NCBI GenBank assembly: GCA_900768875.1 | Contig: CAAGEP010000004.1 | Location: 109,163 to 173,162, forward strand | Source of the DNA: Alphaproteobacteria bacterium | GTDB taxonomy: Bacteria > Pseudomonadota > Alphaproteobacteria > CAAGCB01 > CAG-977 | Reading direction: 5' to 3' | Length of the DNA stretch: 64,000 bases | Shown: piece by piece, positions 13,887-22,278 of the stretch | How the letters are laid out: each line of letters starts with the position of its first letter | Numbering within the stretch: position 1 is the first letter of the stretch | Position numbers and translations under genes: made by a program | Notes under the pieces: generated by a model | Told to the model about the DNA's origin: nothing | The model's database searches: none | What the model saw: the letters and a program-made list of their open reading frames with translations, nothing else

Positions 13887-15296
13887 TCAGAATCTGAAAT
13901 CCCGTTCGCCCGCGGCGATGTGGGTCAAGTGGTCTTGGCAGACATCGCGGACTTTCGGGTTCGTGATGTTGGCAAGCTCGCGCTTAATCAATTCTTCGCC
14001 GACTTTTTTGGTTTCTGGGGATGCGTAGTCTTCCAAATATTCTTTCAGCGTCATCAGCGCGTTCGGGTGGCAGCAGTTCAAAATCTGCTTTGATTTGCAC
14101 AAATCCATAAACCTGTCGCCCGTGCGCCCCGCGCGATAGCAAGCCGTGCAAAAACTGGGAATATACCCCATGTCCATCAGCCATTTAATCACTTCGTCCA
14201 GCGTGCGGGTGTCCGCGCGGTCAAACTGCGCGGTTTCTGTTTCGCGCACGACATAGCCGCCGACCGACGTCGACGATGCGCCGCTGATTTGAGAAATACC
14301 CAAATGCAAAGCGCGTTCCCGCATCTTTTGGCTTTCGCGCGTGGAAATAATCATGCCCGTGTACGGCGTCGAAACGCGAATGCAGGCAATAATCTTGGCA
14401 AAAATATCGTCGGGCAGAGCGTTTTTGAACGACGCGGGGTCGATGTCGTCCGCGGGGCAGATTCGCGGCACGGAAATCGTGTGAGGTCCGACACCGTGAA
14501 CGGCTTCCAAATGTTCGGCGTGCATCAGCTGACCGACAAATTCGTACGCATAGTTTTCCAGCCCGTACAACACGCCCAATCCCACGTCGTCGATGCCGCC
14601 CTGCATGGCTCTGTCCATCGCTTCGGTATGGTAAGCGTAGTTGTGCTTGGGTCCCGTCGGGTGCAGTTTTTCATACGATTCCCTGTTGTACGTTTCTTGA
14701 AACAGAATGTACGTCCCGATACCCGCTTCGTGCAGTTTTTTATAGTTTTCGACCGTCGTCGCGGCGATATTGACGTTCACGCGGCGAATCGCGCCGTTTT
14801 TGTGCTTGATTGAATAAATGGTTTTGATGCTTTCCAAAATGTATTCAATCGGGTTGTTGACGGGGTCTTCGCCCGCTTCCAGCGCCAGACGCTTGTGTCC
14901 CATATCCTGCAAAGCGATGACTTCGGCGCGGATTTGTTCCTGCGTCAGTTTTTTGCGGGGAATATGCTTGTTTTTGATGTGATAAGGGCAGTATACGCAC
15001 CCGTTCACGCAATAGTTCGACAAGTACAGCGGCGCAAACAAAACAATGCGGTTGCCGTAAAAGTCTTTTTTCAGCTGTTCGGCAAGCCCGAAGATTTCCG
15101 CGTTCTTTTCGGGAATTTCGCACAGCAGCAAAACGGCGGCTTCGCGGTGGGACAATCCTTTCCATAATTTGGCTTTGGCGATGATTTCGTCAATCAGCTC
15201 CGCGTTGTTCGCGTTTTTGCGCGCGTATTCCAGCGTGTCCAGAATTTCGTCATGGCTGATGAATTCCTCAGCCTTCATGGATTTTACGTCGTACAT
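13887..15296 (-). CDS. hydG: [FeFe]-hydrogenase maturase HydG (tyrosine lyase)
   Basis: A 469-residue radical-SAM enzyme that cleaves tyrosine to make the CO and CN ligands of the hydrogenase H-cluster. The SAM cluster motif CX3CX2C reads 'YCVNGCVYCPYH'. The second, C-terminal iron-sulfur site is present ('FCTACYRAGRTGDRF' and 'KQILNCCHPNAL'). The start at 15296 (MYDVKSMKAEEF) follows GGAAAGGAAA. Length is that of other HydG proteins. It lies 46 bp downstream of a TM1266-like gene and opposite hydE, so the maturation genes are clustered. The hydrogenase and HydF are not in this window. Confidence 0.95.
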   Translation of the reverse strand: MYDVKSMKAEEFISHDEILDTLEYARKNANNAELIDEIIAKAKLWKGLSHREAAVLLLCEIPEKNAEIFGLAEQLKKDFYGNRIVLFAPLYLSNYCVNGCVYCPYHIKNKHIPRKKLTQEQIRAEVIALQDMGHKRLALEAGEDPVNNPIEYILESIKTIYSIKHKNGAIRRVNVNIAATTVENYKKLHEAGIGTYILFQETYNRESYEKLHPTGPKHNYAYHTEAMDRAMQGGIDDVGLGVLYGLENYAYEFVGQLMHAEHLEAVHGVGPHTISVPRICPADDIDPASFKNALPDDIFAKIIACIRVSTPYTGMIISTRESQKMRERALHLGISQISGASSTSVGGYVVRETETAQFDRADTRTLDEVIKWLMDMGYIPSFCTACYRAGRTGDRFMDLCKSKQILNCCHPNALMTLKEYLEDYASPETKKVGEELIKRELANITNPKVRDVCQDHLTHIAAGERDFRF

Positions 15297-15342
15297 TTTC
15301 CTTCCTTTCCGAATCGGGGAGCCTCCCCTTTTCGTCAACAGA

Positions 15343-15585
15343 TTACTTTGAATAAGCGGTTTTAATCGACACGCCGTCCAACATGCCCAGCTTGCCCGAC
15401 AGGGCGCTGATGACATCCTGCGGCGCGTCCATGGCAATGCTGATAAGCGACAGCTTTTTAACGTGATACGGAATGCCCATGCGCCCGATGATATAGCGGC
15501 TGTATTCGTGCAGCAGCGCGTTCAGCGGCATGACGGCGTCGGGGTTTTCCACGACCACGGCGATTAAAGCAACTCTGGTTTCCAT
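15343..15585 (-). CDS. TM1266-family iron-only hydrogenase system regulator (putative)
   Basis: An 80-residue ferredoxin-like/ACT-type domain ('METRVALIAVVVENPDAV', 'GRMGIPYHVKKLSLISIA') matching the small proteins repeatedly found beside hydE/hydG/hydF. They are annotated as putative regulators, but the mechanism is unproven. It leads the leftward operon with hydG and faces hydE across a 91-bp divergent promoter gap. Confidence 0.8.
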   Translation of the reverse strand: METRVALIAVVVENPDAVMPLNALLHEYSRYIIGRMGIPYHVKKLSLISIAMDAPQDVISALSGKLGMLDGVSIKTAYSK

Positions 15586-15676
15586 ACCCTTTTCCTCAGT
15601 TTTTTCTTTGGAGTCGGCGATTTTTGGAGTATATCCGAATCATTATAAAAGTTGAAGCTTTATTTGGAGCCGCTCC

Positions 15677-16723
15677 ATGCTTGATTTAATCCGCAAAGCG
15701 CAGGAAACGCACGATTTGTCCCGCGACGAACTGACAGCGCTGTTAAGCGCGAACGACGCGGAAACAAAAGCCGCCTTGTTTCACGCCGCCGACACGGTGC
15801 GCAAGGCTTTCGTCGGCGACGAAGTGCATTTGCGCGGGCTTGTCGAGTTTTCAAACTTTTGCCGCAACAACTGCCTGTATTGCGGAATCCGCCGCGACAA
15901 CAAAAACCAAAGCCGCTACCGTCTGAGCGTTGAACAAATCGTCGATTTGGCGGCGCAGGCGAAACAGCTGGGCTACAAAACAATCGTCATGCAGTCGGGC
16001 GAAGACGTTTGGTATACCGTCGACAAAATGAAAGTCATCATCCGCGCGATAAAAGACATGGATATGGCTTTGACGCTCAGCATGGGGGAAAAGTCGTACG
16101 ACGAATACAAAGCTTACCGCGACGCGGGGGCGGACAGGTATTTGCTGCGAATCGAAACGACGGACAAGGAGCTGTACCACCGCCTTGACCCGCAGATGAG
16201 CTGGGACAACCGTCTGCGCTGTTTGCTGGATTTGCAAAAGCTGGGCTACGAAGTCGGTTCGGGTTCCATGGTCGGACTGCCCGATCAAAGCATCGAATCG
16301 ATTGCGGACGACATTTTGTTTTTCAAGCGTCTGCCCGTCGATATGGCGGGAATCGGTCCGTTCATCCCGCATCCCGACACGCCGTTAAAGGACGCGAAAG
16401 GACGCGCGTTCGATTTATCGCTGAAAACCATGGCTTTGACGCGGCTTTTGTTGCCCGACATCAACATTCCCGCCACGACGGCGATGGAAACGCTGAATCC
16501 GCGCGGACGGCTGATTGCTTTGCAAAGCGGCGCAAACGTCGTTATGCCGAATGTCACCACCAACGAAGTGCGCAAATTTTACGAACTCTACCCCGGAAAA
16601 GTCTGTGTCAACGACACCCCCGCGCATTGCCGCAGCTGTATCGAGTTGAAAATCCTGACCATCGGGCGCACTATCGGCACGGGAAAAGGCTTTCACGGCG
16701 AATTTTTGAAAAACAAAGCTTAA
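15677..16723 (+). CDS. hydE: [FeFe]-hydrogenase maturase HydE
   Basis: A 348-residue radical-SAM enzyme acting with HydG and HydF to build the 2Fe subcluster of [FeFe]-hydrogenase. The SAM motif is 'FCRNNCLYCGIRR', followed by the family segment 'RYRLSVEQIVDLA' and 'MQSGED' before the substrate pocket. 'SMVGLPDQSIESIADDI' and 'GIGPFIPHPDTPL' are typical of HydE. PylB and biotin synthase relatives are less likely given hydG alongside. It is divergent from the TM1266-like gene. Its stop overlaps the stop of the converging gene by 4 bp, leaving no room for a separate terminator. Confidence 0.93.
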   Translation: MLDLIRKAQETHDLSRDELTALLSANDAETKAALFHAADTVRKAFVGDEVHLRGLVEFSNFCRNNCLYCGIRRDNKNQSRYRLSVEQIVDLAAQAKQLGYKTIVMQSGEDVWYTVDKMKVIIRAIKDMDMALTLSMGEKSYDEYKAYRDAGADRYLLRIETTDKELYHRLDPQMSWDNRLRCLLDLQKLGYEVGSGSMVGLPDQSIESIADDILFFKRLPVDMAGIGPFIPHPDTPLKDAKGRAFDLSLKTMALTRLLLPDINIPATTAMETLNPRGRLIALQSGANVVMPNVTTNEVRKFYELYPGKVCVNDTPAHCRSCIELKILTIGRTIGTGKGFHGEFLKNKA

Positions 16724-17748
16724 TTTGTCGCCGTTTCAACCGTCAGAGAAATGTCCAGCCGCAGCAGCAAATCGGCCAGACGGCGGATGAAATCCCCGCT
16801 TAAAACACTCAAGTGAACCGTTTTGTGCGGTTTGCTTTGAACCACCAGCTTTTGCGGGTTTTTGACAAAACGCGCGAAAGCGTTGACCAGATCCGTGTTT
16901 CTTTGACGGTGAGCGTTTGAAAACGACAGGTACGTCACAATGCCCCGCACGGCTTTGGCATCCAGTTCGGCACGGCTTTCTTGATTGGGCAAGCGCAGGT
17001 AAAGCGTATCGACAAATGCTTTATAGCCTTTGACCAGTCCGCTTTCGGCATACGAAAAACGCAAATTCTTCACCGCCGCGCCGTCTAAAAAATCACGCAA
17101 ATCGGCGATAATGTCGCCGCGCTGGACGATATGGCGCAAAGCCAGCATCAGCCGCCCCTGCTGTGCGTTTGACACGCCCGTTAAAAACGTGTCCAGCTCC
17201 CATTGTCCAAGACAAGCGTCCTTAACCGACAGTTTCAGCCGCATTTCCTTTGCCATCGGCGCATAAGCATAATCAATCCCCACGTCGGCGCCGATTTTGT
17301 CGCATCCCGCCAAAATCAAGGCATAAAGAGGATGCCGCGCCAAATCTTCGGCGGGATTGAAAGCGCTTAAATCGGCAATCACGGTTTCATCGGGCGTTTT
17401 TAAAGCCTTGGCCGCCTCCGTCAAAGAAAAGCGAACTCCCGTCAGCGTTGCGGACAAGCGGGACGGAATATGATGCTCTTCGACATAGGAATGAACGGCG
17501 GCTTTTTTGACGGACACGTTCAAATCGGGCAATCCGTACAGCTTCAAAGACACATCATTCAGCACCGCTTCGTCAGCCAAAGACAAAGAAACGGACGAAA
17601 ATGAAATATTGTTGCGCAACCTGTGGCGAATCAAAAAATGCCCGACATCCTGTGCGGCTTCTTCACGCTGCAGCGTCCGGATGAACGCTCCGCACCCCGC
17701 AAACAGAACAATCAAAACCAATATGGCGGTCCGCATGCTTTTCGTCAT
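16720..17748 (-). CDS. Hypothetical membrane-anchored protein
   Basis: A 342-residue protein I cannot place in a family. Residues about 5-22 are hydrophobic and end in 'LFAGCG', so it is either an N-terminal anchor or a lipoprotein (lipobox-like Leu-Phe-Ala-Gly-Cys). The remainder is rich in short beta-like stretches ('SFSSVSLSLADEAVLNDVSL', 'LSATLTGVRFSLTEAAK'), suggesting a periplasmic domain. Its ATG overlaps the stop of the upstream exported gene as ATGA, so the two proteins are translationally coupled and probably act together at the cell envelope. Confidence 0.7.
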   Translation of the reverse strand: MTKSMRTAILVLIVLFAGCGAFIRTLQREEAAQDVGHFLIRHRLRNNISFSSVSLSLADEAVLNDVSLKLYGLPDLNVSVKKAAVHSYVEEHHIPSRLSATLTGVRFSLTEAAKALKTPDETVIADLSAFNPAEDLARHPLYALILAGCDKIGADVGIDYAYAPMAKEMRLKLSVKDACLGQWELDTFLTGVSNAQQGRLMLALRHIVQRGDIIADLRDFLDGAAVKNLRFSYAESGLVKGYKAFVDTLYLRLPNQESRAELDAKAVRGIVTYLSFSNAHRQRNTDLVNAFARFVKNPQKLVVQSKPHKTVHLSVLSGDFIRRLADLLLRLDISLTVETATN

Positions 17749-19391
17749 TTTTTTTCCTCCGCCGCAAAAGGTTGCCAGTTCGGCTTTTCAAAACGGCGAC
17801 GAATCAGCGTCGTCAAATCCGACACTTCGGAACATGCTTCGGCTTGACAAACGGTTGAAGACGTTGCCTCCAGCACAACGGGAGAAAAATGCTTGCTTTG
17901 TTCCTCCCGCGTCGCCAAACGCAAATTGCCGCCGATTAAATGCCATCCCGCATGCGTTACCAGTCCGTCCGTTTCCACAACCGTCAACTCCGACGGCCAA
18001 TCGGCAACAGCCGTCGCCGTTCCCGTTTGCCGGATGCGCAACAGCAAATTCACGCGCAGGGATTTTCCCGTTATCCGCACGGCCGCCGACATCAGCGGCA
18101 GACTGTCCAGATGATCCACCCCCGTCATATACGCCAATCGTCCGAAATAGTCCGTTTTCAGCAGTTCGTTGTAATCCGCCGTCATCAGCTGATTTTCGCG
18201 CATTTCTTCGGCGCGGCGTTCCGATTCGCGGATGCGTGCCAGATTTTGTGTCTTGTCCGCCGAAACGACCCATTTTTTTCCGCGTTTTCTGGTCAGCCGC
18301 GCCGCATAAATCAAATTTTCGTCGTCATCTCGGCTTTGTTCGGGCAAATCCATTCCCGCAATGCCTTGCGGAACGGTTGTGGCAAAAAACTTCATTTCCG
18401 TGGTCGACGGACAAAAAATGTCGGCATAGCTTTGCGCCGCCCTTAAAATATTTTCAATGACGGCCGGTTCCAAAAACAGCAAATCATTTTCTGTAACGGC
18501 GGCGACCGTAAACGGCGAACATCCCTGCCACGGCGCATAACGTTTCTTTTTGGAATTGTACGGCGCTTTCATATAGCCGACATACTGAATTTTCAATTCG
18601 TTGTCCGAATCAATCAGATAACTCATGTTCTGAACATTTTTCCCCGCGCCGTAACGGTTGAGCAGAACGACATTCAAATTTTTGCGTCCCGTGAAGCGGC
18701 CTTCGGTGAAATAACCGTCCAAAGTTTCGACGAACGCGCCTTTTTCATCGAAAACGCTGACATCCGCCCTGCCGTAAATCAAGTTTTCGGAACACGAGTT
18801 GTTGCCGACGCTGATAGACCATTTTTCAACGCGTTGCGCGGATTTGTCCGTTGTGTAAAGAATCGAACAGGACTTGTTTTTTGAATAAATCCTGTATTCC
18901 AAAGCGGAATCGTCAATATGCGCTTCGATTTTCCTGCTGCCCGCGGGCGGAGTCCACCCGTCCGCCGACGCGCCGTTTTTGTCGCCGTTGACGGCGGCGA
19001 TTTGCAACTGGCGGATTTTGACTTTCAGCGCACCTTTTTCGGGTTTCCATTTGCCGATTTTTTCCGCCGCCCCTTGATAAGCCAGCGAATTGTTGACATA
19101 GCCGTCAATGGCGATTTGCTCCGCTTCGGGACAGTCGTTTTCCAAAACGATGCCGACTTTTCCCGTCAGTTTTGCCAACGCTTCGTTTGAAAACACCGAT
19201 TCGTCGTTGGCGAAAATTTTCAAATTGGGAATGTTTTCGCACCATTGGCCGTTCATGCTTTCGGCAAAGACTTCAACGCCGTTTTTCGCCGAATAAGCAA
19301 TGCGCTTCATTTCCGTCCCGCCTTGCAGCTGCGCAAGGCAAGCGGGGGAAAACAAAAAAAACACCGAAAATATTTTAAAAAAACTGTTCAT
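17745..19391 (-). CDS. Hypothetical exported protein, 548 residues
   Basis: It begins with a signal peptide (MNSFFKIFSVFFLFSPACLA) and has no internal membrane segment, so it is periplasmic or surface-exposed. Several Cys ('WCENIPN', 'ENDCPEAEQ', 'NKSCSILYT', 'NSCSENLIYG', 'CQAEACSEVSD') suggest disulfides. I see no catalytic motif or named domain. It shares a promoter (19400-19428) and ATGA-coupled translation with the next gene. Function unknown. Confidence 0.75.
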   Translation of the reverse strand: MNSFFKIFSVFFLFSPACLAQLQGGTEMKRIAYSAKNGVEVFAESMNGQWCENIPNLKIFANDESVFSNEALAKLTGKVGIVLENDCPEAEQIAIDGYVNNSLAYQGAAEKIGKWKPEKGALKVKIRQLQIAAVNGDKNGASADGWTPPAGSRKIEAHIDDSALEYRIYSKNKSCSILYTTDKSAQRVEKWSISVGNNSCSENLIYGRADVSVFDEKGAFVETLDGYFTEGRFTGRKNLNVVLLNRYGAGKNVQNMSYLIDSDNELKIQYVGYMKAPYNSKKKRYAPWQGCSPFTVAAVTENDLLFLEPAVIENILRAAQSYADIFCPSTTEMKFFATTVPQGIAGMDLPEQSRDDDENLIYAARLTRKRGKKWVVSADKTQNLARIRESERRAEEMRENQLMTADYNELLKTDYFGRLAYMTGVDHLDSLPLMSAAVRITGKSLRVNLLLRIRQTGTATAVADWPSELTVVETDGLVTHAGWHLIGGNLRLATREEQSKHFSPVVLEATSSTVCQAEACSEVSDLTTLIRRRFEKPNWQPFAAEEKK

Positions 19392-19399
19392 GCGTCAGA

Positions 19400-19428
19400 C
19401 TATAAAATATAATCCGTTGCATTGACAA
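19400..19428 (-). promoter_or_regulatory. Probable promoter of the two-gene exported operon
   Basis: On the minus strand TTGTCA (19428-19423), 17 bp, TTATAG (19405-19400), ending 9 bp before the ATG at 19391. Confidence 0.55.
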
Positions 19429-19451
19429 TCTAAAAAGACAAGGGCCTCATC

Positions 19452-20051
19452 GTGATTGTTCCCGACAAAACAACGGAAAAACTGCTGAACAGACCGGCCG
19501 ACAGCGCCGTTGCCGACGAATTGTGCAGACATGGCGTTTTGCCGCGCACCGATTTCCTGCGCGCCGTCGCTTTGGTGCGCAAAAGTGGAAAGTGGAAAAA
19601 GCGGTTTCGGCTGTTTTTAAACATATTCGGAGATGCGTGCTTGATTTTCGGCGCGTTTTTGCTGTTTTTGAATCACCGTCTTGCTTTTGCCCGTGTCGAA
19701 ACCGTCTGTGTTTTGTTCGTTTTGTTTTGCGTATGCGAATTCATTGACGCCCCGCGCGCCCGTTTTGCCGCTTCCGTAACAATCGGCGCCCTTGTTTTTT
19801 CCGCCGCCGAAGCGTTCGGCGACGGCGGATTTTTGTATAATCGTCTGTTTGTTTGGGCGGGATTGGTCTTGTTGAACGAAGCCGCCGATTTAAAGCCGCG
19901 CTTGTCCCCCGTTTTGCTGAACGCCGCTTTTGCCGCTTGGATTGTGCAATCCCCGTTTGTCGGAACGTTTCCGTTTTTTGCGGGATGGATTGCGGCGAAT
20001 GTAGCTCTTGCGGCACTGTTTTTGTTCCGAAAAAGGATAAAGTTCCGATGA
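19452..20051 (+). CDS. DUF2157-like membrane protein
   Basis: A 199-residue protein starting at GTG 19452. A soluble N-terminal 55 residues ('LNRPADSAVADELCRHGVLP') are followed by about six hydrophobic helices. The layout and its two partners match the DUF2157 member of a known neighbour trio, although the domain is shorter than usual. Its stop overlaps the next ATG (ATGA). Function of the trio is unknown. Confidence 0.6.
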   Translation: MIVPDKTTEKLLNRPADSAVADELCRHGVLPRTDFLRAVALVRKSGKWKKRFRLFLNIFGDACLIFGAFLLFLNHRLAFARVETVCVLFVLFCVCEFIDAPRARFAASVTIGALVFSAAEAFGDGGFLYNRLFVWAGLVLLNEAADLKPRLSPVLLNAAFAAWIVQSPFVGTFPFFAGWIAANVALAALFLFRKRIKFR

Positions 20052-20731
20052 ATGTGCGCCGTTTGCTTGCTTGTTTGAACATTTCCGTTTTCGATGCCGC
20101 CGCGGAACGTCCGCTTCACTCCGCCGCCGAAAAAAAGCCGCGTGTTTTCATTGACTTGTCCGCCGGAATTATTTTGGTATGCGCTGCCGTTCTGTTGTGG
20201 CGGCACGATGCCGCGGCGGGAACCGTTTTGATTTGTTTGACGACATTGGCGGGAACCGCGGGCGTTTTGTTCCCGCCCAAACTTTTTTCCCGTTTTTTCT
20301 GTCTGACGGCATTGTTTGCCTTGCCCGTTTGGGAAACGGCAAACGCCGTTTGCGCGGTTGCCTCGAATCCGTTTTTTCCGCCCTCCGCCATGCCCGCCGT
20401 TACAGTCATGGTGCAAGCCGCCGCGCTGATTGCTGTTCTGTGGCGGGATATGGATTTCAAGGAAAAAATTCTTGCCGTTTTTCTGTTTTTAACACTGGCG
20501 GCCGCAATCCGATTCTCAGGAACGGATTTTGCCGAACTGGCCGTTGTTTTTTCAATCGCGTTTTTCACCGATGCGGCGGCGGCCGGACGTGCGGCGCAAA
20601 TTCTGTTCGGCATTTTGTTTTTCTCCGCCCTGCTGACCATGCAGCTTTCCGCGGATGCCGCGGCGGGATTGAGTCTGGCCGCCGGGATTCTGTTTAAAGG
20701 GACGGCAATCCGTCTGAAAGGACGCCAATGA
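20048..20731 (+). CDS. DUF4401-like membrane protein
   Basis: A 227-residue, very hydrophobic protein with about seven membrane segments and a C-terminal basic tail ('FKGTAIRLKGRQ'). Position between the DUF2157-like and GDYXXLXY-like genes, size and topology suggest the DUF4401 member of the trio. Both ends overlap the neighbouring genes by ATGA, indicating tight stoichiometric coupling. The open frame can be extended to 19853, but that lies inside the upstream gene. Confidence 0.55.
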   Translation: MNVRRLLACLNISVFDAAAERPLHSAAEKKPRVFIDLSAGIILVCAAVLLWRHDAAAGTVLICLTTLAGTAGVLFPPKLFSRFFCLTALFALPVWETANAVCAVASNPFFPPSAMPAVTVMVQAAALIAVLWRDMDFKEKILAVFLFLTLAAAIRFSGTDFAELAVVFSIAFFTDAAAAGRAAQILFGILFFSALLTMQLSADAAAGLSLAAGILFKGTAIRLKGRQ

Positions 20732-21219
20732 CCCGCCGCAAAGCCGTTGCGTTTGCCTTGATTTCCATCATTTTGGCCGTACGGATTGCGGCCGAGCGCG
20801 CTGTTCTGACGTTTGGTTCGACGTTGCTGTTGCCCGTTGATGTTGCGAAAATCGATTTGAAAGGAACGGCGAAATCGGTTCGGTTGCGCTACCGTACATT
20901 GCTTTCCCCGCAGGATGTTTCCGAATCGGGCGGAATAATTCTGGTTGCAAAAAACAAAATCGGCGCCGCGTCCTTTGTATCGCTTTATAATCCGCAAATT
21001 CCCCTGCGCCCGCGCGAATACGTTTTGCGGTATCGGGTTGTCTTCGGGGAAAAGCCCGCCGTCAGATTCGGAGCGGACAAAATAACCGTCCCCGCCGCCG
21101 TTTCCGCAGAAAAAACCGCCTATGCCGTCGTCAAGGTTTCCAAAAGCGGCCAATCCGCTTTAATCGGGTTGGCTGACGCGAACGGAACCGTCCTGTTTAA
21201 AAACCGGAACGCGCCGTAA
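20728..21219 (+). CDS. GDYXXLXY-family protein
   Basis: A 163-residue protein with an uncleaved N-terminal membrane segment ('AVAFALISIILAVRIAAE') and a periplasmic beta domain. 'PLRPREYVLRYRVVF' occupies the place of the name-giving GDYxxLxY motif, with Gly-Asp changed to Arg-Glu. It ends the three-gene set that starts at 19452 and converges on tdk with a 16-bp gap. Function unknown, probably a membrane complex with its two partners. Confidence 0.65.
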   Translation: MTRRKAVAFALISIILAVRIAAERAVLTFGSTLLLPVDVAKIDLKGTAKSVRLRYRTLLSPQDVSESGGIILVAKNKIGAASFVSLYNPQIPLRPREYVLRYRVVFGEKPAVRFGADKITVPAAVSAEKTAYAVVKVSKSGQSALIGLADANGTVLFKNRNAP

Positions 21220-21235
21220 AGCCGATGTAAAAAAA

Positions 21236-21844
21236 TCAGATGTCGAACAAATCGCCCTGTTCTTCGTTGGCGACCGAATTGCCGGATTCGTATACGGGGC
21301 TGTAAGGGAAATGCTTGGCGCAGCGCGGTTCGTACAGTTCTTCCGCCCCCAATTCGATGGACGCCCCCTGTCCCGTGCGTTTATGAGAATAAATGGCGGG
21401 TTCGTTGCATACGGCGCAGCGGGCTTTGAGCTGGGTATTGCAGTCGGCAAAAGCTTTCAATTTGGAAACGATGTCGAACGCTTCGCCTTTCCAGTTCATA
21501 TCCAGTCCGCAGCAAACAACGCTGATTCCGCGATTCATCAGCGTTTTGATGCACGCCACGACATCCCCGCCGAAATACGGTTCGGTGAAAAACTGGATTT
21601 CGTCAAAGAACACGGCTTTGGCTTTGCCGATGGCTTCGGAGCTTAAAATCTCGTCCGTATTGCTCAAATTGAAAGCGGCGGCGGCGACTCCGTCATGGGT
21701 TTTGATTTCGCAAATGCCGTAGCGCGTATCGAACGACGGTTTTATCAGCACCATTTCGTCCTTGAATTCGCGCGCTTTTTTCAGCAAAGCGGACGTTTTC
21801 CCCGCAAACATCGGTCCCGCTATGACTTCCAGACTGCCCCGCAT
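21236..21844 (-). CDS. tdk: Thymidine kinase, type II
   Basis: A 202-residue enzyme that phosphorylates thymidine with ATP in nucleotide salvage. The P-loop 'AGPMFAGKTSALL', 'FDEIQFF' (Walker B), the catalytic region 'CGLDMNWKGEAFD' and the structural zinc site ('CAVC' and a later 'CAKH') are all seen. Length is normal for the type II enzyme. Confidence 0.95.
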   Translation of the reverse strand: MRGSLEVIAGPMFAGKTSALLKKAREFKDEMVLIKPSFDTRYGICEIKTHDGVAAAAFNLSNTDEILSSEAIGKAKAVFFDEIQFFTEPYFGGDVVACIKTLMNRGISVVCCGLDMNWKGEAFDIVSKLKAFADCNTQLKARCAVCNEPAIYSHKRTGQGASIELGAEELYEPRCAKHFPYSPVYESGNSVANEEQGDLFDI

Positions 21845-21977
21845 ATCATATCCCCTTTCAAGGCGTTGAACATCGGGGCAGGATTACGGATAAAAACCCG
21901 TCTGTAAAGCAAAAAAACTCAACCCCGCGCAAACGCTTGCTTTCGGACGCGATTGAAAAGTTAACGCGAAAAAGGGC

Positions 21978-22007
21978 TTGGAAAAACGTCGGCGGATGTT
22001 GTATATT
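21978..22007 (+). promoter_or_regulatory. Probable promoter of the decarboxylase operon
   Basis: TTGGAA (21978-21983), 18 bp, TATATT (22002-22007), 37 bp before the small gamma-subunit gene. The rest of the 200-bp gap after tdk shows no other clear signal. Confidence 0.5.
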
Positions 22008-22044
22008 TCATTTTGATTACACCTAGTAACTAAAGAGGGCAAAA

Positions 22045-22251
22045 ATGATTACGGAAGGCATCACTATCACCGCCGCGGGAATGGGCGGAGTCTTCTTGTT
22101 TTTGCTGCTTTTGGTTTGTGCGATGTACGCGCAGGCATGGATTTTCGACTATTTGGGCATTGCGGACGAAACGGAATCGGATACCGCCGATTCCGCCGAT
22201 GACGATGCCGCCGTTGCCGCCGCCATCGCACTTAAAATCAAAAACGGTTAA
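22045..22251 (+). CDS. oadG: Sodium-pump decarboxylase gamma subunit
   Basis: A 68-residue protein: one membrane helix (about residues 10-30), a charged cytoplasmic stretch rich in Asp/Ala ('TADSADDDAAVAAAIA') and a short basic end. This is the usual build of OadG/MmdC, which tethers the biotin-carrying alpha subunit to the membrane beta subunit. It leads the operon, 27 bp before oadA. Similarity is by architecture and context, as the family is poorly conserved. Confidence 0.8.
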   Translation: MITEGITITAAGMGGVFLFLLLLVCAMYAQAWIFDYLGIADETESDTADSADDDAAVAAAIALKIKNG

Positions 22252-22278
22252 AACAGAACACAGCAAGGATTCAAAACT

